The position numbers and the translations under genes were made by a program. Of a DNA stretch of 64,000 nucleotides, positions 1 to 12,182 are shown piece after piece. This stretch comes from Rhabdornis inornatus (lineage: Eukaryota; Chordata; Aves; Passeriformes; Rhabdornithidae), in assembly GCA_013397075.1 (NCBI GenBank), contig VWZS01008810.1, positions 2,775,920 to 2,839,919 of the forward strand, in the 5' to 3' direction. Each line of letters begins with the position of its first letter. Position 1 is the stretch's first letter. Under the pieces are notes generated by a model. It worked only from the letters and a program-made list of their open reading frames with translations. It was not told the DNA's origin and did not search any database.

Positions 1-739
1 ATGGTGCTGCCCAAAGAAATTTGAATAGTTGTATAACTTCCTGGAAAATGTCTTGATATTCAGTATTTTTTAAGAGATGCTGATTACTGTTTAAATTGAG
101 ATTCTTTACAAAAAATTCCAGGCTGATTAATGCTAATGTGAAATATGCTTCAAAACAGCCATGTCTGGGAATTTTGGGGTTTTTTAAAGTGAAGAAAAAA
201 GTTTACTGGACATATACACGACTAGTATTCTGCCTGATACTATTTCTTGATCAGTGAAGACAATATTCAATACTTAGTATGATTATTATGACAGCCTGTC
301 AAAATAGGTAATCAAGAATTTAATGAGAAACATACCCCGAATTCTGAGGATTCTCCTAGTCCTAAAGTTTCTTTTTCCATCCAACCTTCTTCCACCCTGT
401 TCCCTCTCTGGAGTTTTAATTCTAACCCTCTGTCTCTCCTTTCCCTTTTTCTCCAGCCTCCTCCTAATTTTCCTTTCATCTGCTCTGTTTCTCCCACCAT
501 CAGATGAGTCTGCTAAGGTGGTTACCATTTTACTTCTACATCTGCTCTGAAAGGGATTTCATTTTAACTTAGGGAAAATGCTGGCCATTGGCTTACAATT
601 CATACGTCACAAAATTTCTAAGAGCCTGGAAAATTGAAATACAGCTTTTAATGCACTGAGAAGGTTGTGATTGACTCCTAGTCCTCCACTCCCAGCCTTA
701 GAATTGACTGTAGATAAATGCAGTTGAGCTTGTTTTGTT
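1..739. other. Noncoding AT-rich stretch with a pyrimidine tract
   Basis: No gene is recognised here. From about 340 to 505 the plus strand is strongly pyrimidine-rich (runs of TTCTTTTTCC, CTCTCCTTTCCC and CTCCTCC type). This produces long open frames on both strands whose translations are low-complexity (Arg/Glu/Lys-rich on minus, Leu/Ser/Phe-rich on plus), so they are compositional artefacts. The rest is ordinary AT-rich sequence. A weak possibility is that the tract is an old degraded simple repeat. Confidence 0.6.
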
Positions 740-1143
740 CCTGAAATAAATTTCTACAATGGCACTTGCACCCTGGGACACTTGTTCCCTGGAGGACAGA
801 CTCACTTTACTGAACTACTCTCAGTTCACCAGGCACTGGTTCAGTTGTGTCAATTCTGCCTGCATCTGCAATATTTTCAAAGGGTCTGAAGCCTGAACTT
901 TAGGGGACTTGAAGGGAGCAACCCCTGCACTTGGCTATCGTATTGCACCAGTGACACATGACACTCTTTGTGTACCTGCCGAGTTCAATATTGTGAAAAC
1001 TGACACTCTTATTCTTGAAATGGGCCTTTTGACTGCTTTAAACCTCTAAGTTGTTAATAGATGTGTTTCTTCCCCAACAGGACTGAATAAACCTCCTTGT
1101 TTAACCTCTGTCTCCATTGCGACAGGCTGTGCTGAGTCCAACA
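740..1143 (+). mobile_element. Possible LTR 3' portion of an avian endogenous retrovirus
   Basis: The segment is richer in GC than its flanks and ends like an LTR. A polyadenylation-type AATAAA lies at about 1086, followed by a U5-like stretch with TAACCTCTGTCTCC and a terminal GAGTCCAACA, so the element would end in CA at about 1143. The wording of the last 100 bases resembles bird ERV LTRs as I remember them. The 5' boundary is not defined: I see no convincing TG start or target-site duplication, and 740 is a guess. No primer-binding site or internal ERV sequence follows, so if real it is a solo or truncated LTR. It could also be chance resemblance. Confidence 0.4.
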
Positions 1144-3889
1144 CCGGGCTGTGCTCTGGCACTGGTGCATCAGAAAAGAAGCGATTCCCATACAACGGGA
1201 ACTTAGATGTTTGACTTTGTCTGGGGAAAAAAGCTGTCCTAGGAGCTACAAAAGCAGGAAAAGAACAGCTTCATATAATACACTACCTCCCAGAGTAGGA
1301 GTTTCAAATTCTTGCCAACAAGAAAAAAAGAGACAGTTTTATGCATCTGAATTATGCAAGCTGAATAAGATGATTTTGAGGGACACACACTCCCACAGAC
1401 AGGAGGACATTAAATGCCAGTGATATGCAAAACATTTTTTATCAAAGGCTGTCTAAGTAGCAGAGGTATTATCTCAAATTAGACCAGTGGTCTGTTTATT
1501 CCATTTCCGATTCCCCCAACACAGCCAGTAGTAGATGCCAGCAAGGGATATTCTAGAAGCACACCATGAAATGGCTGGGTAGAATGGCTTATAGAGAAAA
1601 CACTTTTTCCAGCTTCCCTTTTTGTCATAGGTTAGCTTATTCTGCATCAAGGTACTTGTTAAGATCTTTAATAATGTAATTTGAATATTCTTACTACCTG
1701 ATGCATGGGACAAATTTTGCGGAGCACTCGTTTCAATTATAATTTATGAAATTCACTAACAGGAAGACAGATGCACTTTCACACCATAATTCTGGATTTA
1801 TGCTTTTATTTAATGCTGCCTAGAGAACGATGTTACTGATTTTGCAGAGCTATTTTGGAGTCTGATATTTCTGCATAGTTTTATTGTGTTTAAGAATACA
1901 CAAGTAGATTCTAAGAGCATTTCTGCATTGTATTGTACACCTGAAATTGGTTGGAAACTGTTTTTTTGTTTATCCATACAGCAATTTAACAGAATAAAAT
2001 TGTTTTAAGACGCCTGATCTCAAAGAGAAGCATAAACTCCCTTCCTAGGCCACATGCTAGTATCCAATCAAGTAGCTGTGGCTTCTGTGGTCCCACCTGT
2101 GACCTTTAGCAATCTGAGATTTACCTCTCAAGCTTATTCCAAACTTTCAAAATTTATGGAAGTTCTGTTTCATGCTTTCACTTGTGACCTATTAGTGCCA
2201 GACTAATAATGTTTTCTTGTTGTAAGACAATGAATTCCCAATAACTGAAAATAATGTATGCATTTTATGGTAAACATTGTAATTGTGGTAGGAACTATGT
2301 GAGACTGTTGGTTTCACAAATTTGTCAAACAAAACTGAAGATATCTCTGAATCTACAGTACCACAAATGATCCATAAAGCCAAGCTTTGGTTTCTTTATC
2401 AAACAAGTTAACTGAAGATAAACATAGCTTTTTAATGATATGCAGGAATCATTACTACCTTCTCTCAAAGTTGGTGAGTATATGCAAGCCCACGGTAATA
2501 TTCTTAATTATCAGAGATATTTTTTTCTAGTTCAGGGCAGTCTTTACTTTTGCTGATGCACCTTGAAAGCACAGTCTGCAGCATGCCTGGCAGTCCCATG
2601 TGGATCTGGAAAACCTGAGATCAGGAGGAGCAATGAAAGTGAGACCATGGCAGGCACTGCCCCTGCAGTACCAGGCTTTAGTTTTTAAAACAGTCCAGTG
2701 ATTGGTAAAGTCCTGTGCTCACACGGTGGAAAAGGCACCTCTAGGGGTGCCTGACACCAGCAGGGCTTCTGAAGAGCTGAGTTCCTGGAGGGAAGACAAG
2801 CCCACCAGCCAGCCAAACAACCAGACACATGGAGGAAAAAGGAGCCTCCTAATTTTCAAATCAACCTACATCCTATAGAATGCTTAAAGTGAGCTAGTAA
2901 AGGAAAAATGTTCTTCTGAATCCTCTCCAACTCATTTCACCAGTTCCCCGTTTTGCTGAGCCTGAACAAAGTAGTTGTGATATTGTCAAAATTATGCAAG
3001 GTTTTGAGTTCTAATGCCACCACCATAACACAGCCACAAACTGTCTATACAACTCTGTAGTTCTTCCTAACCATTCCTCAAACTAAGCCAAACTGTATGT
3101 AACTGTGTGATTTATTTGCACTGAATTCTACTGCCTGATCCTTCTTTCACCATAGTAGATGACTACAGACATCTTTGACCCTTTCAAAATGGCTCTACTA
3201 AACCACCTTTACATGCTCATAGTAACTAATTAGCAAATAGCCTGAAGAAAACTTAATTTCACAACTGTAGTCTAGTTCTTTTTAAATTTTTTTACTCCAA
3301 ATGGAAATGTGAAGACTTGACTCTGAGATAGACTTCATTTCACATCTGTAGAGGAAAAGGTATTAAGCATAGACACACTGATCTATGCATTACCCTCAGG
3401 CCAGCTGGAAAATGGGAGGTTTTAATCAGGCTTTGAAAAATTGTTTGTAAATGTCTAACTGAAAAGAAAAAAACCCACCCAATCAAACCCTAGAAATCTT
3501 TTGCCACAGCTGTCTTATACAGCTACCATGTAAAATGACATGATCAGTTGTCTCCCAAAATACAGCAGTAATATGCATATAAAACTGTACACTAACAGTG
3601 TGCAAAGCCTCATTATAATAAAAAGATATAAAACATTCAGGATAAAACAACTTATGAGAATGACAGGATATAATAAACAGCAACACAGAATTATCTGACT
3701 ATTTTGCATCCCACCCCTCATTCATCCTGGCTGATTGATTCAGTTACTCTGATGCTGGTCTCCATTTCAGTGGGTTCTCATTTGTGTAAGACATCTGGGA
3801 AAAGACTGTCTTACTATGTCTCAAATGGCAGAGCTGCCTGGCCAAACAGTCTCTTCAGCTTCACCATCAGTGGAAAACATCATGGAGCC
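1144..3889. other. Noncoding, no recognisable feature
   Basis: I see no gene or classifiable repeat in this stretch. The 2560-2830 part is richer in GC and in CAG/CTG words than its surroundings and may be a very old, unclassifiable repeat. Open frames here are short and their translations have no family resemblance. Confidence 0.5.
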
Positions 3890-4060
3890 ACAGACCAGCA
3901 GGTCAGAGGTGTGAGCCAGGTCCAAGGTCAAAGAAGTCCAGGAAGGTTGAGCCAAGAGCAGGATTGAGGGATCCAGGCTGGGCTCAAATGCGATCCTGGG
4001 CCATGGCCAGGAGGTGGGAAGTACACAGCGAGTCAGGCAGGGCCAGATAGGGCTGCTGGT
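3890..4060. repeat. Degenerate CCAGG/AGGTC-rich tract, possible decayed minisatellite
   Basis: The short words CCAGG (at least four times), AGGTC and GAGCCA recur at irregular spacing through this GC-rich tract. This suggests a decayed tandem repeat with no clear unit length. It overlaps open frames on both strands, which the biased composition explains. I cannot name a family. It lies about 150 bases before a CR1 tail and could instead be older transposon sequence. Confidence 0.25.
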
Positions 4061-4216
4061 TGTTTCCAAAGCCTTGAAACTCTGTAGCTTGTCACAGTTA
4101 TAGCCCATTGCAGCTGAGAGCCAGGTCTAGTGGATAGTCATTAACTCCAGCCATGCCACTGTGTAAAATATTATCATTAAGCTGAGTGGATGAAATGTAA
4201 TATGCATGTATCAGAG

Positions 4217-4362
4217 AATATCCCTGGAAGTGTTCAAGGCCAGGCTAGATGGGGCTGTGAGCACCCTGCTCTAGTGGAAGGTGTCCCTACCAATAGAAGG
4301 GGGCCTGGAACTGGATGAACTTAAAAGTCCCTTCCAACCCAAACCACTCTATGATTCCATGA
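4217..4362 (+). mobile_element. CR1 LINE, 3' tail fragment (5'-truncated)
   Basis: The sequence reads as the plus-strand 3' end of a CR1 element: CCTGGAAGTGTTCAAGGCC at the left, then the GATGGGGCTGTGAGCA block, CTAGTGGAAGGTGTCCCT, and CCCTTCCAACCCAAACC. It ends in the CR1 terminal octamer region (CTCTATGATTCCATGA). CR1 is the main non-LTR retrotransposon of birds; copies are usually severely 5'-truncated and lack a poly-A tail and target-site duplications, as here. About 146 bases remain, so nothing coding is left beyond the last codons of ORF2. Divergence from the remembered consensus is moderate. Confidence 0.92.
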
Positions 4363-5620
4363 ACATGTGTCCCTCTGCATTCTGAGTGGGAATGGGTATT
4401 GTGTCCCACAAAGGAAGAGTGGCTTAATTTATGGACTTTGCCAAAAATGGAAATCTGAGTATCCAAAGGTGTACTATAATTCTCATACAAGTGTCTCAAA
4501 TACTCCTGATTATGTTAGGAGAGAGAATAGTGTTTCGAAGAGTACCTGGAGACCATAAGTTGAGAAATCAACAGCCTGATAGTGAATCCCACTAGATTTC
4601 CTACAGGAGGGTTTTAGCATTCTGGAACAACAACTACAAACCACCTACAATGCCCTGACACAGAAGAGACAGCATTGTGTGGCTGTACTTAAGTGAAGGA
4701 ATTGAGCTCACAAGTGCCAAAAATAGGTCTAGCTGGTTTTGGAGAACTATTCAGAAATAAAATTGGGTTTTGCAATTATGCATCTGAATTACAATCCAGA
4801 TTTCATCAACTGAATTGACTAGATCTCCATTGCTTCTATAGGGAACTTGTATGCATAACTCACAGGAAGACAGCACATCCAGGTTTCTACAGTTTACATC
4901 TCATTCTGACCACACATATCTCCATGTGCATATGATAATATTTCAGGACATGTCCCATTATCATCTCCGAAGTGGTAAACAGCAAGTAATAGCTAAGTGG
5001 GAAAAACTATTTATTCTTCAGGTTAGTGAATATTAATTGAAGGTGAATGCTTGAATTTGACTGACCTTCAAAGATGAATATTTCTTGATCCCCTGAGTTT
5101 GTATGTTCCTCCTGAAACAGCACCTGTAAAAACACGGTATGTTTCTAACAAGACCTTGTTTTGAAGTATCTGCCTGCATGTCCACTGAGCTGTAAAAAAA
5201 GTGAAGAAAACAGAGTTAACCTAAGTGCTTGATATGCTGAGATCTTTTTCTTAAGTTTCATTAAAAAACAGAACCCTGGGTTCACTAGGTCTGATGTGAG
5301 GGGGGCCAGAAGAGGCACAAGGTAAAAAAGTACATCTCCTCTAACCACCATGGACAAGTTTTTAGCACAGCAGCCTCTGGGGGAGAAATGTCTCTTGATA
5401 AATTCTTTTGGCCATGTCAAACTTTCCTTCTGGAGGTGAGGTGAGCAGCTTGCTTACATACCTGCCCACACCTGGGCATTGTAACTTTTGTTTTCAAATA
5501 AAACTAGGTAACTTAGGGAAGGCTATCCTGATTGCCTGAATTTGTTTTGTACTAGCATTAGTCTTCCATAAGCTTTCTAATCCAGGCACTGCAATCTGAT
5601 TTGTGACTCAGTTCTAAAAA
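4363..5620. other. Noncoding, nothing recognised
   Basis: AT-rich sequence with no gene, RNA gene or classifiable repeat that I can support. Open frames at 4851-5036 (plus) and 5145-5420 (minus) lack any family signature. Confidence 0.5.
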
Positions 5621-5662
5621 AACACAACAAATCAACAACAACAAACAAATCAACAAACAAAC
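5621..5662 (+). repeat. Imperfect (CAA)n / (CAAA)n simple repeat
   Basis: About 42 bases made almost only of CAA and CAAA words with interrupting ATC. It is a degraded trinucleotide microsatellite with no evident function. Confidence 0.85.
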
Positions 5663-7746
5663 TACTATTTTGTATTTCAGGCAAGAAGTAGCAATTGTTT
5701 AAATACACCTTATTCATGCTTAGTTCAGTGACTTTCCTTACTGCTGTCAGATTATTGGGAAAGTGATTTTAGTTTTCCCTCATGGACTGAATACAACTAG
5801 TGAGGTTCTAGACTGCCCTGGAGAAAGAGGCAGCAATTATTATTCCCAACAGTACTCCAAGAGTACGTTATAGGTGGATTATTTTCTGCAGGTGACAAAA
5901 TGACATCTGTGCTCAGGCTCTTTTCCTCCCTCAGCATGTGCATAAGATTCTGCCAGAAATTAAGTGATAGGTGAGATAGATGGAGTATAGGTAGCAGAAA
6001 GTTATATTTTTCTGATTTCGGCATATAAAAAAATTCCAGATAATGGCAGTGTTCAAAGTTACAAATACTTCCATTAACTTAGATTTTCTCAATCTATGGA
6101 GTCATATAATTTTCCATTCCAAAACATCTGACTTGTATGTCAGATAGGAATGATCAGATGTGAGTAGACATCACAGGAGTAGGAAAAATTTCCAGCTGTC
6201 AGATTTACATATGCTTATGTTTTTAATCAGTGTTGGTATGGATTTTTAGGAACTTTGGACACTTAGCACCTGTAAAATGGACCTTTGTACAATGTTGAAG
6301 AGTGCTAACCTCCCCCTCAGGAAAGCAGGCTTAAATAATTTGTGATTAAATGTGTTACATAGAGTATGACGATTTTGATGTTATCTCTTCATGCTCTGAG
6401 AACTCCTCTGTTTTCTATTATAGATATGAACTCAGTAATGTGTGGTTACAATCATTCAAATGACTTCTCCAAACACAAAATCAAAGTAAGATATCTAAAA
6501 TTTCTGTCTTATAAGCACACTAGGAGACATTGTGACTGTCAAGCTTGATCAATTTTTAATGTATCTCTACGATCCATATGATTCTTTTGATACCATTTTC
6601 ACAAATAATTATTGCTTTACTTTGAGGTTTCTGCTGTAGTGACTCTTGGCTGTATCTTCTCTTCTTCTTTTTATAAAGCCCAGCAAGACAATTCTAAATA
6701 GCAGCTATGACTTCTTTCCAATTGAACACTGCAGTCAGAAGTTCCTGGCTGTTTCCTTTTCTTAGAGATTCAATAACAAATGTATAAATTATACAATATT
6801 AGAACCCTGAAACAACATTGATCTGATGCTCCCACTTGCCTTTTCAGAAGTTGCTTTTGACCGTCTTTCTTGTTTGCATGGTGTTTAATTGCAAAGTTCA
6901 TTTGATTTAATAGATATGTTTTACCACTACAGGCGTTTGCCTTGGGTCAGGGACTGACTTCTTCCCAAAATCTTGTCTGGGGCCATTGATACAGGAACTT
7001 TTGCACGCAAGGATCTGCCTGTGGAGTTGATAAGTGAGCTGCTGATGAGCTACCTTTTCTTCACAATTGCAATTTTCCCTTGAATGGTTGTTGATTATGA
7101 AGACTATCCTCCCCCTTATATCATTCAGATAAATGTCTTGTGCAAATAGCTCTTTAAAGCCAGGTTCCGAGTATTGTGTGTTTAGCAAAAAGTTACATTT
7201 ACCACATCCCCTTGCACAACACATTTTGCTGCTTTATCCAGATGCTTTTATCTCCTAAAAGAGGCTTATTCACTGTTCTCTTTTTAAATAAGTAAATTCA
7301 ATAAAATCTATGAAAAATCACCCAGCACTGTTTTGTTGCTCAATTAAGTATTAGATATTCACACTGAATACTCTGAAATAATTCTAGCAAACAAATTATT
7401 ACATCTTGAATTATAGTCTGGATTTTGAGAGTGAGGAAATATTTGAACAAGGATAAAATATTTAATGTTTCTTACAGAGTAATTTGTCAGTGTTTTGCTT
7501 ATCTGGAAATTGTAACAGATAAGCTTGGTAGTATTGAATTCTGAGTGCAAGTATTTCTGCATTTGTTCACTCAACATTCCTGTAGGTATTTGGTATTACA
7601 TCTAACTGAGTGGGAGTAAATTTTTGTGACATCCATGTCTTATTAGAATGCTCTGAAAATATTTTGTGGAATTTTTTTTACTGTAAGCCCCACTTATATT
7701 TAACACATAAAGGCAACAAGTATTACACTAAATTAATTTAAAATGA
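5663..7746. other. Noncoding, nothing recognised
   Basis: AT-rich sequence. The open frame at 6907-7224 on minus (105 codons, Cys/His/Asn-containing) is among the longest in the window, but it has no recognisable domain, no acceptor-like polypyrimidine tract that I trust, and ordinary noncoding composition. Confidence 0.5.
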
Positions 7747-7769
7747 AATAATAATAATAATAATAATAA
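7747..7769 (+). repeat. (AAT)n microsatellite, about 7.7 units
   Basis: An uninterrupted AAT run of 23 bases in an AT-rich background. It is likely length-polymorphic but short. Confidence 0.97.
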
Positions 7770-10700
7770 AAGCAGTGGTGTTCCTTCTCATCTTTAAAGA
7801 GCTTTTTACTTTTCAAAAACTGCATGGTCCTGGAAACAGACATGAAGCCAAAATCATAATAGTATAAATCTACAAAGAAAGAGGAAGCGATGTAATAGTT
7901 TTCAATGGTTCTGGGAGAAAAAAAATCTATTTGGATTTATAGAATTAATTTGCTGTTTTAATTATGTTTAATTGTTTTGATACAGTTTTGTTTTCATGCA
8001 GGAAGACTGAATCACTGCTTATGTTTTGCAAAAACAGAAGCTGCTACCATTCGGAAGTATTTTGTTTTTCTATCTTTTAATGTGTTGAGTTTAACATTTA
8101 CTTACCAGTGATTTATATTTTCTCACCATTTTTCTACAAATAGCACAGATTCCGCTGGTTCCTTTCTGACAAGAATGGATAGATATAAACATTCAGTCCC
8201 GCAAACTAAACAATATTGTCTGATGAAGTTCACAGGTTCAAATTAATCCCTACACTTCAAGGTCTTTTCTGGATCACGTGTCTTCTGATTCTGGTTCTCC
8301 CCCTTCTTTCCTGCCCCCAGCACTGCCCTGACTGGTCTCTTCCCACATCTCAGTCTCTCATTTCGGCTCTTATGTGTCATCTTGTCTACAGCACGCTGTC
8401 TCCTGGCCTTCCTCCATGGCATCTACCCACTGGGAGCATCATTTTGTTTGCTGAAGTAAAAGAGCTTGCTCTGAACCTTGCACTTGATCCCAGTCGATGA
8501 TGATGTCTGAGTGTCACCTCTAACAGTGCCCTGAAAGGTGGTTACCACGCTCAGCCCCTCCCTCTGTTGTTTGGTTCTGTTGGTTTTCATCTTGCACCAC
8601 TCATTATTGCCTCTGCTGCTGCATTGCTGCACACCTCTTGTCAGAGATTTGAGACCTTGTGTTCAGCATACAGGGCTACACAGTTTGGGCTCTTTTTGTG
8701 CACTCAGACAACCCAACAATAAAGCCACACATGTTTCTGTTTCGCTTGTGCAGATAGATGAGGGGGTCTTGAAAATAAGTTGTTAATTCACATACAGACT
8801 GATTATGTCTGAGTATACCTAAAGTGCCCTTTTGACACTTTTACAAATATTTCTGCATCTTCTCTGTTTTCATTTATAATGCTGCAACTTTTTGATCATC
8901 TCAGTTTAATGCTACTCTGTATACACATAAAGATATCAAGGAAACCTGTAGCACTCAGTTCCTACTGGTAATTTCTCTACAGGGAATGAAAAAGTAATTT
9001 TGACCAGTTGTGTGAAAGGGCTTTTGGGAAGTGCTGGTTTATGTCAGAGAGCAGTCCCATACTCCATACCCTTAACACAAGAGAGAGAACCATAATGAAC
9101 ACGTCTGATTCTGGAAGAGGACTGGAACAGACCAACATTCAGAAACACCTGTGACTAAAACCTGGGCAAATATCTCATCTAGAGCATGTCTTTTTGTAAG
9201 TGAAGATATTGGTGGCTAAAGTTATATTAGTTTAGTAGAACTGCAAGAATCTGACCTCATAGCCAGCTCCAAATGGTCTGCAGCTTACAAAAATGAAGCT
9301 GTGCTATCCTGTTAATGTATTATGTTAGAGTAATATAGGAGAGTTTATGATAAATTGTAGTACATCTATGGCCTTTGAGTTCCAGATATAGGTTCTGCCT
9401 TTTATAGGTTGTGAAAAATCTTGGGATTTTGACCAAAATAACCACAAGAAAATACGTCTCATTAATTTACAGATAAAATGCAAATTCACTTCTGTATTAG
9501 TATAAAAGTAGTACATAACAATAACCAGGGTCTTGTGTCAGTAAGGATTCAAATGAGGGATTCTTTTTCTCCACAAAGCTGTTTTCAATAAAAAAGGACT
9601 AGGATATTTGAAGTGTAAAATATGAATCCCTAAAATTAAAAAGACAAAATTACTAATAGATAAAATATTCCAACGATTAAAGAAAAACTGAGAAAGCAAT
9701 TCACAATGAGAGAGAGAGAAAGAGGGTGAATGTGAGATGTATTTTTTTTTTTATTTATTTCCATAAAGGTGAAAGAAAAAAATAAAAGCATTTTATAATT
9801 AGTACGAAAGGTATTTGTCTACTGGCATGTTATTTGTAATATTTTATGTATAAAAATACTTTTATAAATAAAATGCTATAGGCTTTCATTCAACTTGATA
9901 TTATGTAGATTGCAGTGGTACTGAATGTCCAGCAGCAGGAAAGGAATAATGATGAACAGAAATATCTTGGTATGAATTGCATGTATAGCCTTATTTTTCA
10001 GCAAACAATTGCTGAAAGTACCATGCAGCAAGCCAAATACCACACATAAGTAACACACAGAGTATTAAAAAATATAGGAATGAGTTTATTATTTTCTGTG
10101 AAAAATTCTCTATTTTTATAGGCTGGTTTATTTAGACTCTGCTGTGAAATACCTTAAAAGGTAACACAGTATTTTGACTACAGCAGTAATTTATTACACC
10201 AGTTAATCTTGTAAAATTGCCCTCTGGATGTAATAATTTGTTATTCTTTTATTAGGCCTTCTTCTGCATACCATGTTTATCATAAAGATGTCACCAGTGT
10301 GATGCCTAGCAACCAGTACAATGTTCCGGAGGTGTTTGCATACATTTTCCTGAGGGAGAGACCTGCCTTGTCCCTGCTTGGGAGAGCTGTCAGTGTATTC
10401 TGATGTATGAGGGATAAAAGGAGTCCCTGCTGCAGTCTCCAATAAGCTGAAGTCACGGCCTGAAAGCATTGACTTGGGCATCACTATGCTGTGTTAGAAA
10501 ATGTGTCAATTATCAGATGGACTGCCTAAGGGTATCGCCTGGGTCTAGGTCATAAAACCATCAGGACCAAGGGGGAAAAAATTGATGAGGAAGAAAGGTG
10601 AATTAATTGATAACTAGGAGGACTGTATGTGAAATGTATTCAGCATAATACAGACACAGATATTTTCTCTCTTAAGCTTTCTCCCAGTGTAATCGATGAA

Positions 10701-12181
10701 TATGGAAAGTATAAAATGCCTCCGAATTCTGGCTGAGCACCCCTTCAATCTATACATGCTTGCAATATTTTACTGACTTTCTCATTATTTAAAAAAAAAA
10801 ACCAAAAGTCAAGAAAGACAGGGAGCTATAAAAATAAAAGTAAAATCATGCTAATATTTTATGGCTATGTTTCTATTATTGTAATTCTTAATATACTGTG
10901 CAACTGTTTGTATGTGAATACAGTAGGGACCACTTAAATGTCTAGCCTGAGGCCTGATTCATGAAAGCTTTATGCACATTTATGTAGGTATCTGTAGTGT
11001 TTACTCAGAAAAAGTAAGGAATACGTATTTTCATAGCAAAGTTTATTCCTCTGCACACCTACTTCCTGCCACCTGGCTGTAGCTCTCAGTGACAGAAATG
11101 CGAACATCAAGGATACTTTAAATACCTGGACTGCTCAGAAATTTAGATCTAATAATTAGTGGTTATACCCTAGAAGTGCCACACCCTGCAGGTGAATTCT
11201 TTTGGCTCATTTTGGCCATTCAGAGGTTGTATGTATAAAACACCACCAACTCATCATGATCTAGTGCCTTGACAGGACAACAGAATTTGAGTGCTTACCA
11301 GAGAGCTGGGGTCACTCAGGATGAGGTTATAATCTGTATAGAGACACCCAATTTGGGAGGTGTTTCTCCTTAAGTGAACAGCCCAACTAGGCAATTCATT
11401 GTTCAAATGCCACTCAGTCCATTACTTCATTACACATCCTTCCTTGCTCTCAGGTATCTCGAGATAAAGTCTTTCCCAAATAACTATTGACCACCTTTAA
11501 TATGTTCATTTCTCATTAATTCAGCTCTCATAGGAAAGCAAGCTACTCACGAGTAGTTCTCCAGCATTTACTAATACCTTTCACTTGCTGCTGAAATGTG
11601 ACACTGTGAGAGCTCCACTGTGCTTTGGCTCTGAGCATAAAGTCAGTACTCCGATAAAAAGAAAAAGCTGCTTCTTATCACATTGATGACAAAAATTCAC
11701 CTCTCTGTCCAAGAGAAAATTTGAAGAGAGACAAATAAAGGCCTTTTTGTCACTTCTTCTCTTTGACTCCATCCACTCTTTAGAGAAGACCTTTGCTTGT
11801 GCAGCAGTGCATGATTTTGTTCAAGGTGGATTGCTGGAACAGCTGCACACACGAATGCAAGATATTCTTTGTAGATGAAAGGAAAATACAATATAGCATC
11901 ACCCTTTTGAAAACAGTCTGGGAATTGCAGCCAAGAACTTCTGACTTTTGCTTGGCTGGTTTCTCCACACTCAAGCCAGGGAGGGAGCAAAGAGCCCTGC
12001 TGAGCCTTTCATAGCAGCTAAACACAAGTGCTGCCGTGCTCCTTGCACTGTGCCCTGGGAACCCTCACTCTGCAAATTCCTGGGACAGTCATGTCTGAAT
12101 CCACAAAAAGTTTGAGAAATCATAAACAGAACCAGTGAGAAATTGCAATGCTGGTTACATGGAAACTCTAAATCTTTGGGG
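7770..12181. other. Noncoding stretch with minor simple repeats
   Basis: No gene is recognised. The segment contains a GA-rich run at about 9710-9725, a T11 run at 9742-9752 followed by (TTTA) words, and an A10 run near 10791. Part 8240-8480 is pyrimidine-rich on plus, which explains the Leu/Pro/Ser-rich open frames there. The open frames clustered at 11.58-12.03 kb overlap on both strands and have no recognisable content. Confidence 0.5.
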
Positions 12182-12182
12182 N
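12182..12182. other. Ambiguous base (N)
   Basis: A single N in otherwise unique sequence. It marks an unresolved base in the assembly and is not a biological feature. Confidence 0.99.

Noticed and set aside
286..550. Three overlapping frames at the left edge, one with a hydrophobic, signal-like start
   Set aside because: They all sit on the pyrimidine tract, whose low complexity opens frames on both strands.
6907..7224. 105-codon minus-strand open frame
   Set aside because: It shows no family resemblance, no convincing splice sites and ordinary noncoding composition.
8230..8252. GGTTCAAATTAATCC as a tRNA T-arm on plus
   Set aside because: The spacing breaks the B-box consensus, and no cloverleaf can be formed with the flanks.
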